A DNA stretch of 64,000 nt from Pocillopora verrucosa (taxonomy: Eukaryota > Cnidaria > Anthozoa > Scleractinia > Pocilloporidae). The notes beneath the pieces are model-generated. The model searched no databases. It was not told where the DNA came from and worked only from the letters and a program-made list of their open reading frames with translations. A program made the position numbers and the translations under genes. Shown piece after piece: positions 48,001 to 58,046 of this stretch. Numbering within the stretch: the first letter of the stretch is position 1; each line of letters opens with the position of its first letter. Where the stretch lies: contig NC_089320.1 of assembly GCF_036669915.1 (NCBI RefSeq), positions 19,329,964 through 19,393,963 of the forward strand, given 5' to 3'.

Positions 48001-51000
48001 GGGCCAAGAATGCGCAGTATGCATTTGTTGCATCTCGTGATTACCTTTTCATTTTTTCATTTTTTTTTGGCGGGGCGGGGGGGGGGGGAGGGTGATCACG
48101 ATTTGGAATAATAAAATAAATAACAAGAACACAGAAAAACTTCTACACTGGGCATGGGATACGCGCAAGCTTAAGAGATTGCTTGGTACAAGGATTAGAA
48201 TGATGGTTTCAGCATCTACTCACAGGTTTTGCATATTTTTCGCTGGATGCGAAAAACGTACGAGCTCCTATTGATAAGTTAAAAAAAACAATTATATTTA
48301 ACCTATTTTGATGTGTTGTGGGTCCTGTTTTCAAAGTGAGTCGAAACAACTCCACTAGCAATAAAAATAGGCTTAAAAACAATCAGTTGAGCCTCAGGGA
48401 GATCTGAGAGAATTCCAAATAATGATAAGTACATCGGGTAAACGACCAAAAGATCACATCAGCTTGAGCATAAGAAACCTATGTATTGCACTCTCTCTAT
48501 CACCAGTGAATTTATTGATGAGCTTCAACTGGAATGAATGCAGAAAAGTAGTCTAGGAAATTCAAGTTTCCACTGAATTAGAACATGTACCTCTTAGATT
48601 CTGGTGAAGCAATACTAATAACTAAGCTTCAAAGCCACATGTTCAGAGTGAGGAAAATTTTAGCTATAAAGCCAATATGTGGCTTCTTAGCACAGTAACT
48701 AATATTCCCTAACTAGTATTAACAGCAACAGCTTGAATCCTGTTGAGGCCTGGAATCAATTTTTTTCAGGCTTATTTCATGCAATTTCTTTGAAACTTTT
48801 AACACCCATGACTGATGAAGAAGAATTTCTCTAACAATATAGATACAATATCAAGTATACAATTGACAAGAATACAGAAAAATATAAATTCAGAGATTGA
48901 GTTGATCCAACCATAAATTCTCCAAGCTAAAAGCAGGGGAATTATATGACAGACAGCAAGAAGAACTATTGAGATCTTGAGAGTGAATGAGTTAATGCAG
49001 CTCTCTTGCAAGGATCATATCATAACTTCTTACTAATCCCCAGTTTAAAATTTGATTGTGACCAGATTCATTTACAAAAATGAGGAACCCACCAGAATTT
49101 GTCCTACTCTTCAAATGTGGCTCTGTAAGTCAGTTGATAGCAGCTCTTAACCCTTTAACTCCCAAGATCTGATTAATAATAATATTCTCTCCTCTAGCTG
49201 CTATACATTTCCTTGTAAATTGGTTATGAGAATTTGATGTTCAATCAAGATAATATCTTGTACCTGATAAGTTTGAGTATTCTCACTACCTGTTTGTTGG
49301 ATAATGTTTGCATACAATAGAGAGAAGTCAAGTGTTAATCACTTCTGGTAGTCAAAGGGTTAATTAGCACTTGGGAGGTAAAGGTTTAACTCTGATCAAA
49401 GCTTGAAATTTTCATAGTTCTTTAATTTCTATAATTTATTTAACTGCAGCTCACATGCAAGCCTCACATCTTTCCTTATAAATTTCCATCAGCTTTGCCA
49501 TTTTACACCATGGCAAGAAAGTTAAATGAATCAGTGAGCCCTGTTAAAATTGTTTGTTGTACTTACTAATAATGAAACTGATTATCATACTGTACTTACT
49601 GGCTTCCTGCCACGCTTTTTATATGATTCTTTCCTTTGCACCCAATACCTCTCAACTAGTTCCTGACAAGTGAGCAAGTTTTCACTTGGTTCCCAAGAGT
49701 CCTCTTCTGATCCATAGCCTTCCCAGCGCACCTTGTATATCACTCTACCATCCTTATAAACATAAAAAAGAACAGTGGGCAATAAATTAAAACAAACAAT
49801 CATGGTATCTATGAAGCAGCACCTTTATTTTAAAAAAAATACATATTTTGGCAGATTGTGCAGAGTTCTAGAATCAATTTTCACCTTTCCAGTAATAGTT
49901 AACCCTTTTAGTCCTGTGAGTGACTAAGACAGAATTTCTCCTTCTTATGAAATTAGAAGATCCTCGCAGCTACGAACACTACTGAAACTAGTAGTTGTAA
50001 ATAGGACCTGAAAAAAATTCAGGCCCCGTACGGGATTTGAACCCATGACCTCTGCGATACCGGTGCAGCGCTCTACCAATTGAGCTAACAAGCCAACTGG
50101 GAGCTGGTCAATGAATTGGGTACAAATAAACATCCAAGTGAATGAAGAATTTAGATATATGAAAATTCACATATTTGCACAGCGGTGGAGAGATGCAAAT
50201 ATGTGAATTTTCATATATCTAAATTCTTCTCCTTCTTATATCTATTCAATATCATGCAGACAAGTAATGAGAATAAAGAAAAATGTCAATAATCTCCTAT
50301 TATTACTAATGAGATCTTGGGAGTGAAAGGGTTAATTTAGGTTCTATAATAATCTGGATCAAGTCTGCATTTTGATTGGTTCTCTCTAATGATCTATTCA
50401 AGTTTATAAAATTATCATTAACAATTTTTTTCCTCTTTATTGTATCAAATAAATAAATTGGTACTGCTGGTCTGTTTAGGTAATAGATCAAAGAAAATGT
50501 CACAATGTGGTAAAAACAGCAGTGACACAGGCAGAATCAGCTTAGACACTACCCTCACACAGTGCCTCTTCCCACCCAGGTACATAATGGACACCAGAAC
50601 ACTGTCAAGGAGATTGAGGGGGACTGGGACTGGGATAAGCTAAAGATACATGCAAGCACATGCAAACTACAATTGGCAACAAAATTGTTGACACATTGAC
50701 CTTTTCAACCATCTATCACTTCAATTTTATCTCTTTAGCCAATGTTCATTTCACCTATTCACCTCCTTCACCCCAAAGTAATGTTGTATTACAATTCCAT
50801 GAACCTCAAGCTACATACCAGCAACAATGAAAGGGGGAGGAGGGTCTTGTCAAAGATTTTAATTGTGGCAAAGACAGGAGCGTTATTCTTCAAATAAGAC
50901 CCTTCAAATATGATGTTTCAACTAATTTTGATGCTTATTGGAGGCTTACAACTCACATTTTTCCTTTCTTTTGGTTTTGTTCTTCTCTTCTTCCTAAGCA

Positions 51001-53424
51001 GGGGTAAGTTTAAAAGGAGAAGGAGAACAAGAAATACTGGGTGGCCAGGTTATCACAAGTGCCACGTTGTTTCATCAGATTACAGGCTAACCTGGGAACA
51101 ATTCAGTCAAAACGTTCCATGAAGTTGGCAAAAAAGGATCAAGCAAATTCTGAAAGTGTAGCTGATGTACAATATATCTTGCTCTCAACATGTGTCTTTA
51201 TAGCTTAGTTAGCATTTATGGACTGGCTAGTATTTGAGAGGAACAGGTTTGAATCCCATTGAAGCCTGATTTTTTTAATGGCTTTTTTTTTGCAGTCCAC
51301 CTTCAAAGATCATTTCTTTGCTTGATTCACTCATCTTAACCTGTTGCGGGTAAATTCTTCAATTAATTCCACTCAAAAATAGGGATGTGGCTGTTGTGAA
51401 AATTTTTTCTGGAGCAAACTTCCATCAAAGCATAACCTTAAATATGCTAAAGAAGGCAGAGTAGTGGTAGATTTGGTTAAAAACCGACTCATGTTGACTG
51501 ATCTGCTTGGTCAGCAACATCTAGACTTTCTTACCTCTCAAGATGGAATATTTTACACCTCAAACACAACTTTCACAACGTGGGGGAATATTTTTGTAGA
51601 GAAACTAATTTATCAACATTATTTTTAACTACATGAACCCCAAACAATTCCAATGTATAATCTCTCAGCTATTATGGGCTGCACTGCTTTCCACCATTGA
51701 AAATTATTCTGGTCTAAATGCATAAAACCATATTGCTACATAACTCAAATTCTAAAACCAGACTATTCTACACTAATTGTCTAAATGGTTTTTAAAATGT
51801 TTTGATTGGGGCATCTTTATTGTTTAAGCAGAAGGTTATGAAATGATTTTCCTTTGCCTTAAATAAGACAAATAACCTATCAGATATACTTGTATACTAC
51901 CACTCCCAGATAATCCTAAAGTTTTCCAATTGCACAACAAGTCTCTTGATCTCCTCACAGTCTATTAACTCTTTGGCCCTTCAGAGTCATTGGAATCTAA
52001 TTTCAATATCACCCCTGAATCACACATTAAGGTCCAGAGAATAAAGGAAATGATCAACAACTAAAGAAGCTCTTGACTGTTAAACAAATTCTCCTTGTTA
52101 GCACCTCAGGAAATACATGGAGAACTGTATGGAGAATATACATACTGATGTTAGGGTGTCTAGGGTTAATTCTCCTAAATCAGAGCAAATCTGGAGCTTA
52201 ATTTTACACTAGTGGAGAAATTAGTTCCTGTTTCAAAGATGGTCATATTTAACCCTGAGAGTGACCAGCACCTAATTTCTCCTAACAGTAATGTGGCTGT
52301 ATCATTCATTAAGATCATGAGAGTAAAGGAAATGATCATCACCCAAATAGGCTTTGATTGTTAAACATATTCTCCTTGTCAGTACTAAAGGAAATGTATA
52401 GAGAAGAGAATGGAGAGAATGGAGGGTTATGGGAAATCTGTTTCATTTTGAAAATATATAAGTCCACTTTATTGTCTCAGTTAGAGAAGAGAAACCAAGA
52501 CAGAGTAGTTAAAAACAAATTTGGGGGTAGGGGTGGCAGGAAATCTAAGATTGCCAGAGGTGGACATCTCTGCCAGAGCAAGCCACCAAATTCATCTGGA
52601 GGATTGTAAACTGAAAACCCCACACTACCTTTGACAGGCCTTTGCAGAGGGAAAAGGAAAGAATTTTGACAGTTTTATCCCTCCCTAAAGAGACGATATC
52701 AATTGATATTAAAAGAGACTTGTTTAAACATAAAGCGGTAAAAACGAACTAAAAAATATCAATTGAGGGTCTTCATGCCTTGAATACCAGTGCAACCTGA
52801 ACAATATCTAAAAATTTCCCCACTACATACTGATAGATCTGCGATGCTGACTTATATTTTCGGAAGACAAGAAACACAGAAACACACAGGCATGACACTA
52901 CCTAGGTCGATATTACAGACATCAGAGACTTCCCGATCAGTAAATATACCGATATTCACCTGCCATCTCTCAAGGAAAAAATTTTGTGGGGATTTGTCTA
53001 GCGTGTTTGCTTAAAGTTAACAAACTTCCTTCGTCGCGTGAGGTAAAGAGTCCCTTTAATTCCCGTCAAACCTGCATTGCGACACTACCTTACTACAATA
53101 GCCTCGATTACTGAGAATTAACAGTTCCCAATTGGATTTCTCCCGGAAAAATGGCAGGTAATCTTGCTGTAGGGTATGTTCATGAGCTAAGTTTGACATT
53201 CGGTTTAATACAAAGATCGACTGAAACATCATTCAAGTTTAATGAACATTCGGCCGGCCAGGCTGAAATTATGTATGCATGACCGATAAATACTTTATCG
53301 CGTTGTACAGAATGCCGAATAGTTCACGGCACAGACAACTTCAACTTACCTTCTTTTTCGCTTCAAGTATTCTTTCCACTTCATAAATGTCATCTGTGTT
53401 GTCAGACTCGCAGTCAAAATCCAT
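39034..53424 (-). CDS. MPHOSPH8: MPP8/MPHOSPH8-like chromodomain-ankyrin protein
   Basis: In mammals MPP8 reads H3K9me3 in the HUSH silencing complex with TASOR and periphilin. Twelve exons in transcript order are 53424-53350, 49752-49600, 47907-47851, 45979-44354, 42893-42792, 42260-42200, 41747-41515, 41031-40945, 40854-40700, 40363-40209, 39993-39866 and 39168-39034, giving 988 residues (human 860). The chromodomain (about residues 12-66) contains DDIYEVERILE and VIYKVRWEGYGSEEDSWEP. It keeps the aromatic cage as Tyr14, Trp35 and Tyr38. The 542-codon exon 4 is disordered and Ser/Glu-rich, and starts with two AT-hooks (RRRGRPPK, KRGRPAK). Ankyrin repeats span exons 7-9 (SGMTLLMWAATCGKDDIVRL, GMTALMHAAEQ, GETALM). 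The C-terminal domain (VVLFCVKADFYGDEV) matches the MPP8 tail. The exon 9 donor is AAAAAG|GTTAGA. A GTGAGT 34 bases further would break frame. Confidence 0.93.
39305..39517. repeat. TIR element with ~38-bp GC-rich ends (MPP8 intron 11)
   Basis: CTGGGACCCGTTTCTCGAAG at the left end is mirrored by TTTCGAGAAACGGGCCCCAG at the right end, with further pairing of CCCGGTAAC against the inner right arm. No open frame lies inside. It is a non-autonomous DNA element. Confidence 0.85.
43085..43162 (+). repeat. tRNA-like SINE head (MPP8 intron 4)
   Basis: It has A box TAGCTCAGTTGG (43094-43105) and a B-box-like GGTTCAAATCT (43140-43150). The D-arm region has shifted (GGTAGCAGAC), the B box ends in T instead of C, and no proper cloverleaf could be drawn, so a functional tRNA is unlikely. 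Confidence 0.55.
48069..48094 (+). repeat. G-run with G-quadruplex potential (MPP8 intron 2)
   Basis: CGGGGCGGGG, a long G run and GAGGG lie about 75 bases from a C-rich tract (CCCCCCGCCCCACCCCCC near 47980). Either strand could form a quadruplex, or the two tracts could pair. Confidence 0.6.
48797..48995. repeat. TTAA-family MITE, subfamily C (MPP8 intron 2)
   Basis: It starts near TTTTAACACCCATGACTG and ends GATCTTGAGAGTGAATGAGTTAA in pattern. Its interior parallels the element at 49899-50335 once the SINE insertion there is removed. Confidence 0.55.
49147..49363. repeat. TTAA-ended MITE, subfamily A, best-preserved copy
   Basis: It runs from TTAACCCTTTAACTCC to GTAGTCAAAGGGTTAA. The ends are inverted copies of about 13 bases beginning with TTAA, the target and terminal signature of piggyBac-type elements. 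No open frame is present. Confidence 0.8.
49948..50226 (-). mobile_element. tRNA-derived SINE with hairpin 5' head, inserted in a MITE
   Basis: Reading the minus strand, a 36-bp perfect palindrome comes first, then a tRNA-like region with A box (50087-50076) and B box GGTTCAAATCC (50043-50033). A short body follows with TAGTTTCAGTAGTGTTCGTAG. It shares the tRNA head and body with the plus-strand copy at 17218-17365. The anticodon arm mispairs, so it is not a working tRNA gene. Confidence 0.75.
50144..50229. repeat. Perfect 36-bp-arm palindrome with 14-base loop
   Basis: The arms at 50144-50179 and 50194-50229 are exact reverse complements (ends GAAGAATTTAG and CTAAATTCTTC). The loop is CAGCGGTGGAGAGA. 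It forms the upstream end of the SINE insertion. Confidence 0.95.
51965..52169. repeat. TTAA-ended MITE, subfamily B (MPP8 intron 1)
   Basis: It starts TTAACTCTTTGGCCC and ends TGTCTAGGGTTAA. Internal GACTGTTAAACAAATTCTCC and TATGGAGAATATACATACTG define subfamily B. Confidence 0.78.
52249..52430. repeat. TTAA-family MITE, subfamily B, second copy (MPP8 intron 1)
   Basis: It begins TTAACCCTGAGAGTGACC and ends GGAGGGTTA. It lies about 80 bases from the previous copy in the same orientation and shares TGATTGTTAAACATATTCTC. Confidence 0.72.
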
Positions 53425-55043
53425 GATTTCAATTGAAAATTAAAGATCCCTTTCAAAGTTCAGAACATTGTTGAGGGAATTGAGAGATGTCATTCCACTT
53501 GAGCCTGCAATAGAAAAGGGCAGCGAAATGTTTACGGCATCCAGTCTTCCCTCGCCGAGAGTATTTTAAGGCAAATAAGAAGTAACTTGTCTTGTCCGTG
53601 TACTCTTATCTTGCTAACAGTTTCAGTAAAATCATTTTATTTGTTGCGTCACAAACACTGGAGTGCTCTATTGCGCGCGAGCACCTCGTTTGAAGCCACG
53701 GGCGCACCTCCTGGGAGGGCACGCGCGCTACGTGTTCTCAATGAACTTCAATCACTTCAGTGTGTCCAACGACATGCTTTTTAAATTGTACATAGAAAGG
53801 GAATAGCTCTACCTGAGTCAATTTTTTCTGATCTTTAATTGCCGCTGAGTTTCCAAAGCTATTATAGACCTCTTGAAGTAAAACCATCCCCGAACAGTTT
53901 ATTAATAACTCCAAAAGTAATGAAAATTCACTTTCCCCCGAACGAATGGCTAACTGATTAAAGAGAGAATTACCTCTATACTCTGGTTCTTGCATAGAAA
54001 ACCAAAAACAGAGTCCATCTTGTCTCACGCTAATGATTGACGCCAACTTTTGTTTTTTTTTGTTTTTTTTTTTCAAAACTTTTAAAGGCAGTAAATGGCA
54101 AAACAAAATATTTCAACCGAAAATTAAACGGCGTAAGTTGACAGTAACTTTTCAGTAGACCACTCGACTCTATTAAAGCATAGAGCGATTGCAAAAAATT
54201 TTTGGGAAGGGAACGAAGAGCACCTTTAAGAGTTGACCGAACTGACTTAATTTTATGCGTTTACTTTTGCCACACCTTTGTCACGCTTGTCTTTAATGAC
54301 CATTCTGTGTCAGTAAGATGTAAAATCGACATTGTCAGATTCTGCACTACAATCTGAGCTCTGATATTTGATACATCAGGAGCCATTCAAGAAAATGAAA
54401 CAGTATCTTTACAGTTTTTGTTTATTTGTCCGAAATCTGTATTTCGGTTTCCTCCCATTTTTTTTCGCTTCTTCTCAGTGAGAACTTCTGGGTAACGGGT
54501 GAAACTACTCCTACAGACTAAGCGAGAGTTACAGTTGGAGACTGTATCAAACAAGATTTTTGAAGTGTTTCCACGTAAAAACCCGTTCATAATGAATACT
54601 TAAAAATAAACCAAAAGAAAAGAAAGCACTATAAAATAACTTCATTAATAGAAAAAGAGATTCTATGTTAGGAATAAGTATATTTACGTCAACTTTTTTT
54701 TACCCTTTACAGTGGCCAATTTACATTTTCAACACAGTTGTTAACACTAAATTACCTGCTATATTTAGGCTCGACTCAGAGTCATTTTAGCCCGAGCCGT
54801 TTGGCCAAAACGTATTCATATTTAAGAACATAAACTGTATTGCTACGGTATCTTTATTCGTTTTTTTGGAGAGCATCGTGAAAATAAAAACTGAAAAAAT
54901 ATGATAACAAAAAGAATCGTAACGATCACGTGAGTGTGCAAGCGGGCTAAAATGTACCAAAATCTCCATTTTGGCCCGCAAAAAGCGCCACAATACCCAG
55001 CAAAATTGGAAAAAATGTGTTACGGAAAGTCTAGAAAGGGTAG
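53425..55043. other. Intergenic region between MPP8 and the class C GPCR
   Basis: The first few hundred bases should contain the MPP8 5' UTR and promoter. A fold-back family fragment lies at 54700-54770 (CAGTGGCCAATTTACATTTT, GTTGTTAACACTAAATTACC). TTTATT at 54853-54858 is a minus-strand AATAAA that could end the GPCR transcript. No conserved gene was recognised. Confidence 0.6.
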
Positions 55044-58000
55044 TCACAAGGAAGTATCTTCGACCACACTTTTATAATCCTCGTTTCTTAGAATTACAGG
55101 GTCTTCCAACTTGTCCATAGTCATCGCAGTGTTATGAAATGCGCATTCTCCATCGTTTCCTGTGTTGCAATCTCCTGATTCTGCTAGAATTCCCTTTCCA
55201 CAACTTTCTGAAGATGCCCTATTTACATGGGTTGGCGAGATACCATTACGCATGTGCAACTCCACAACATCTCTATGCGTCATTTGATCACGTATTGTCG
55301 TAGGACTGTCCCACGTAAATCTCCTCGGAGCTCTTTTGCCGTTAGACTCGTTTAAATTTACATCTTTGACCAATGTAGGCTTACCATTGCTCTCTAACGA
55401 CAAGGGAGGTGGCTCGGATACCGTTCTCCTGGATCGATGGAATGTGTTTGACATCATTTTTGCCATCGTATCTCGCGTAAGGGCAGCTTTCACAAACTCA
55501 GGTGTATTTTTCTCCGGGTGTAGCAGAATAATGAACAGCTTTGGTGCAAAATTGCAAAGCAGAAAACTAAAAGCGCTACAAAGTTGAGCACAACAGTTCA
55601 AAAACGTTCGAGTCCTCTCTGTCTTTAAGCTTGTAAAGATGGCTATTACAAGGCCCCATGTGATTAACTGAATATACATGGTAAAAGCTATGTACTTTGT
55701 CTCTTTGAAATTGCTTGGCAGTTTTCTAGCTCTAAAAGCGTAACATGTCACCATCAGCGACAAAAAAAGTTCGTATGCATATATAGTAACATGAATTATC
55801 TCTCCAACGATAGACTCATTGTGTTCACACGTAATAGTCTTATGATGGAGTGGTACTATAATTACATGAACGCTGGGAGGTTCAAAAAATAGGAGGACGA
55901 TAATGAAAACCACAGGTAAAATATTAAGAGATCCAAGAGCTATAAACTGATACTTTCTGTTGTAAATCCAGCAAGACTTCGACGATACAGCCCCCTGGAA
56001 ATCAAATACATGAAGCAAGCGAGCAGTTTTCAGAAACAAAATTGAGAGGCTAATGTTGACGCAAATTGGGACAACGAACATGTATGCCGTGCATAAAAAC
56101 GGAGTCGGCTTAAAAATGAGAAAGCAAGCTGCCAAGAAAGCTACAAAAATGTTCAGCAAAAACACATAGCTGAGTTCTTGATTTGAAGATTTTACTATCG
56201 GAGTTGTACGGTATTTCACAAATACTCCAAACGTTAGTAAAGTAAGGATGACACCAATTGCCGCAGCCACTAATAAGCCGATGCCTTGAGGATCATCAGG
56301 AGATAAATTATTCAGCGGAAGAGGCTCACACGCTGTATTGCCTTGATTGGGCTTTTCATCTGCTAAACAAGCTGTGCAGTTTGTTGAGCTGTAACTTGTA
56401 CTTACTGAGCCAGACCGACAAGGGATACATTCCCAGCAACAATTCATGATTGCAGATTGTCTCGTACCTGGAGGACACGACTCACTGCAACGAGAAGATG
56501 GAACAACCTTGCTGCCATTGTTCCACACTAACAGCTCCCTCTTAAGCTGTAATCTCTGCTCATTAAATCTACCCCAGGTTCCCACCTGTTTAAGAATAGG
56601 AGTTTCCCCTGGAACGAGCTGGTAGTTGACGATATCGTATGCTACTGAACGCAGAGAATCCCCGTTTTCGTTAAAGCTAATATCACCCGTCAGTCCCTGA
56701 AATTGAACATTCCTCAGAAAGCGTAACACATTGTCGGCGAGAGCATTTGAAAGTGGGCATGTGGTTTTAGACAAGTTGTATGGGCCTTGTTGGCAGCGGT
56801 AAACTGCATCAATTGCATGCGCAGCAGCCTGAACCGCATCAATGACGTAAGCTGAGGTTGTAGAGTGCATGATTGAAAATAAATCCTCGTTTATCCTGGT
56901 CAGCTGATCTCCGCAACCCTTCCAAGGAAACTGAGAGCAGTTGTTCACTTGTTGCCAAAATTCTTTCGACCATTCATTTTGAAAGCGCGGTGAAGACGCG
57001 TTGATAGACACGAAATCCTCTTCGAAGCCGGATGCGTTGAAACGGCGAAAAGTAGTTCCGATGACTGCACTGTACTCAAGAGAATATAAGGATGTTAACA
57101 CAGAAGTTGCTTCTGACCAGCCATCCGGAGCGATCCAAGTACGATCAAACAATTTCTGTTTATAACATTCCTGGAAGAAATAATGAAGAGTTGAAATGCC
57201 TCCCGTCCAAAGCAAGATGACTTTGACAGTGGTTGCCTTTTTCAACCTTGTGACGATTCTCTGAATTTTGTTTTCGTAATTTGCGGAAGGGATGTAATCT
57301 ATGCTGTGAATACAGAAAGTGTTTCGCTCATGTGCTACATGCTCCAAAGCTCTTACGCCATATCTTCCGTAAGAGCTGTCGCTACCGATTACCCAAATGT
57401 AAGTCCAATTGAAATAGTTGATGACATCACTGATTGCTACGGCTTGTTGACTGTCCGGGGGTACAGTGCGGAAAAATGTCTCGTAATAAGGTAGGCTTAG
57501 CTCGTCACTTGTTGCCGAAGGACTGATAAGTGCCGTGTTCCCAGCTTGTAGCATACTTGCCACGACAACTGAACTAGCAGAATCACTCGGACCAATGACC
57601 GCTGCAATTGGACGAGTTGAAACATTTACGAGGCATGAGCTGAAAACCTGTTCGTCTGGAGTGGTTGCGTTAGACACATCACCGCGTTCGGTTGGAGTGT
57701 TATCAGTCACCAATGAGAATGCCATGGCGTTTGCTCTTGAAGGAATTCCACAGGTGTCAAAAATCCGATAGCCCAGTGTTATATTCGGAAGTAGATACGG
57801 GCTCTTATTTACCTGGTCAATTGCGTAAACCATAGCTTGTGCATTAGCAAACTCCTGAATGTTCAATAAAGTAGCGCATTCATCGTCTGCAGTTTTCCTG
57901 TGAAGACTGAAGAGACCGACTACTAAAACATCACCATACTTGCAGTCTTCGTAAAAGGGTTTTTCTTTCCAACCTTTGGAAAAAGCACCCGATATGATAG

Positions 58001-58046
58001 CGGCGAAGAGAGAGATTTTTAGCGTTAGTTTGTACGAAGTTCGCAT
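55044..58046 (-). CDS. Intronless class C GPCR, metabotropic glutamate receptor-like
   Basis: A single uninterrupted frame encodes 1000 residues of a plasma-membrane receptor. In order: a signal peptide (about 1-23), a Venus-flytrap ligand domain to about 490 (ISPSATSDELS, RTVPPDSQQA, NWTYIWVIGSDSSYG), then a cysteine-rich NCD3G linker at about 515-570 (CSESCPPGTRQ, CCWECIPC, NCTAC). A seven-helix domain follows at about 587-840, starting GIGLLVAAAIGVIL and ending PKLFIILLHPEKN. The cytosolic tail is ~160 residues. The SATS motif is where mGluRs bind the amino-acid backbone, so an amino-acid ligand is plausible but unproven. CaSR-like or orphan class C membership is possible. The lack of introns contrasts with every other conserved gene here and suggests origin by retroposition or an intronless family expansion. 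Confidence 0.93.
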   Translation of the reverse strand: MRTSYKLTLKISLFAAIISGAFSKGWKEKPFYEDCKYGDVLVVGLFSLHRKTADDECATLLNIQEFANAQAMVYAIDQVNKSPYLLPNITLGYRIFDTCGIPSRANAMAFSLVTDNTPTERGDVSNATTPDEQVFSSCLVNVSTRPIAAVIGPSDSASSVVVASMLQAGNTALISPSATSDELSLPYYETFFRTVPPDSQQAVAISDVINYFNWTYIWVIGSDSSYGRYGVRALEHVAHERNTFCIHSIDYIPSANYENKIQRIVTRLKKATTVKVILLWTGGISTLHYFFQECYKQKLFDRTWIAPDGWSEATSVLTSLYSLEYSAVIGTTFRRFNASGFEEDFVSINASSPRFQNEWSKEFWQQVNNCSQFPWKGCGDQLTRINEDLFSIMHSTTSAYVIDAVQAAAHAIDAVYRCQQGPYNLSKTTCPLSNALADNVLRFLRNVQFQGLTGDISFNENGDSLRSVAYDIVNYQLVPGETPILKQVGTWGRFNEQRLQLKRELLVWNNGSKVVPSSRCSESCPPGTRQSAIMNCCWECIPCRSGSVSTSYSSTNCTACLADEKPNQGNTACEPLPLNNLSPDDPQGIGLLVAAAIGVILTLLTFGVFVKYRTTPIVKSSNQELSYVFLLNIFVAFLAACFLIFKPTPFLCTAYMFVVPICVNISLSILFLKTARLLHVFDFQGAVSSKSCWIYNRKYQFIALGSLNILPVVFIIVLLFFEPPSVHVIIVPLHHKTITCEHNESIVGEIIHVTIYAYELFLSLMVTCYAFRARKLPSNFKETKYIAFTMYIQLITWGLVIAIFTSLKTERTRTFLNCCAQLCSAFSFLLCNFAPKLFIILLHPEKNTPEFVKAALTRDTMAKMMSNTFHRSRRTVSEPPPLSLESNGKPTLVKDVNLNESNGKRAPRRFTWDSPTTIRDQMTHRDVVELHMRNGISPTHVNRASSESCGKGILAESGDCNTGNDGECAFHNTAMTMDKLEDPVILRNEDYKSVVEDTSL

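Larger units (their letters stand above)
49899..50335. repeat. TTAA-ended MITE, subfamily C, interrupted by a SINE
   Basis: The outer ends are TTAACCCTTTTAGTCC and GAGTGAAAGGGTTAA. A 12-base direct repeat TTCTCCTTCTTA at 49936-49947 and 50227-50238 brackets a ~279-bp insertion, as expected for a target-site duplication. Confidence 0.82.

Noticed and set aside
50020..50098. Functional minus-strand tRNA gene
   Set aside because: The anticodon arm mispairs and position 33 would be C. It is part of a SINE with target duplication.
53738..54106. 122-codon minus-strand ORF upstream of MPP8
   Set aside because: It includes a Lys-rich poly-A/T artefact, no homology was recognised, and it has no splice context.
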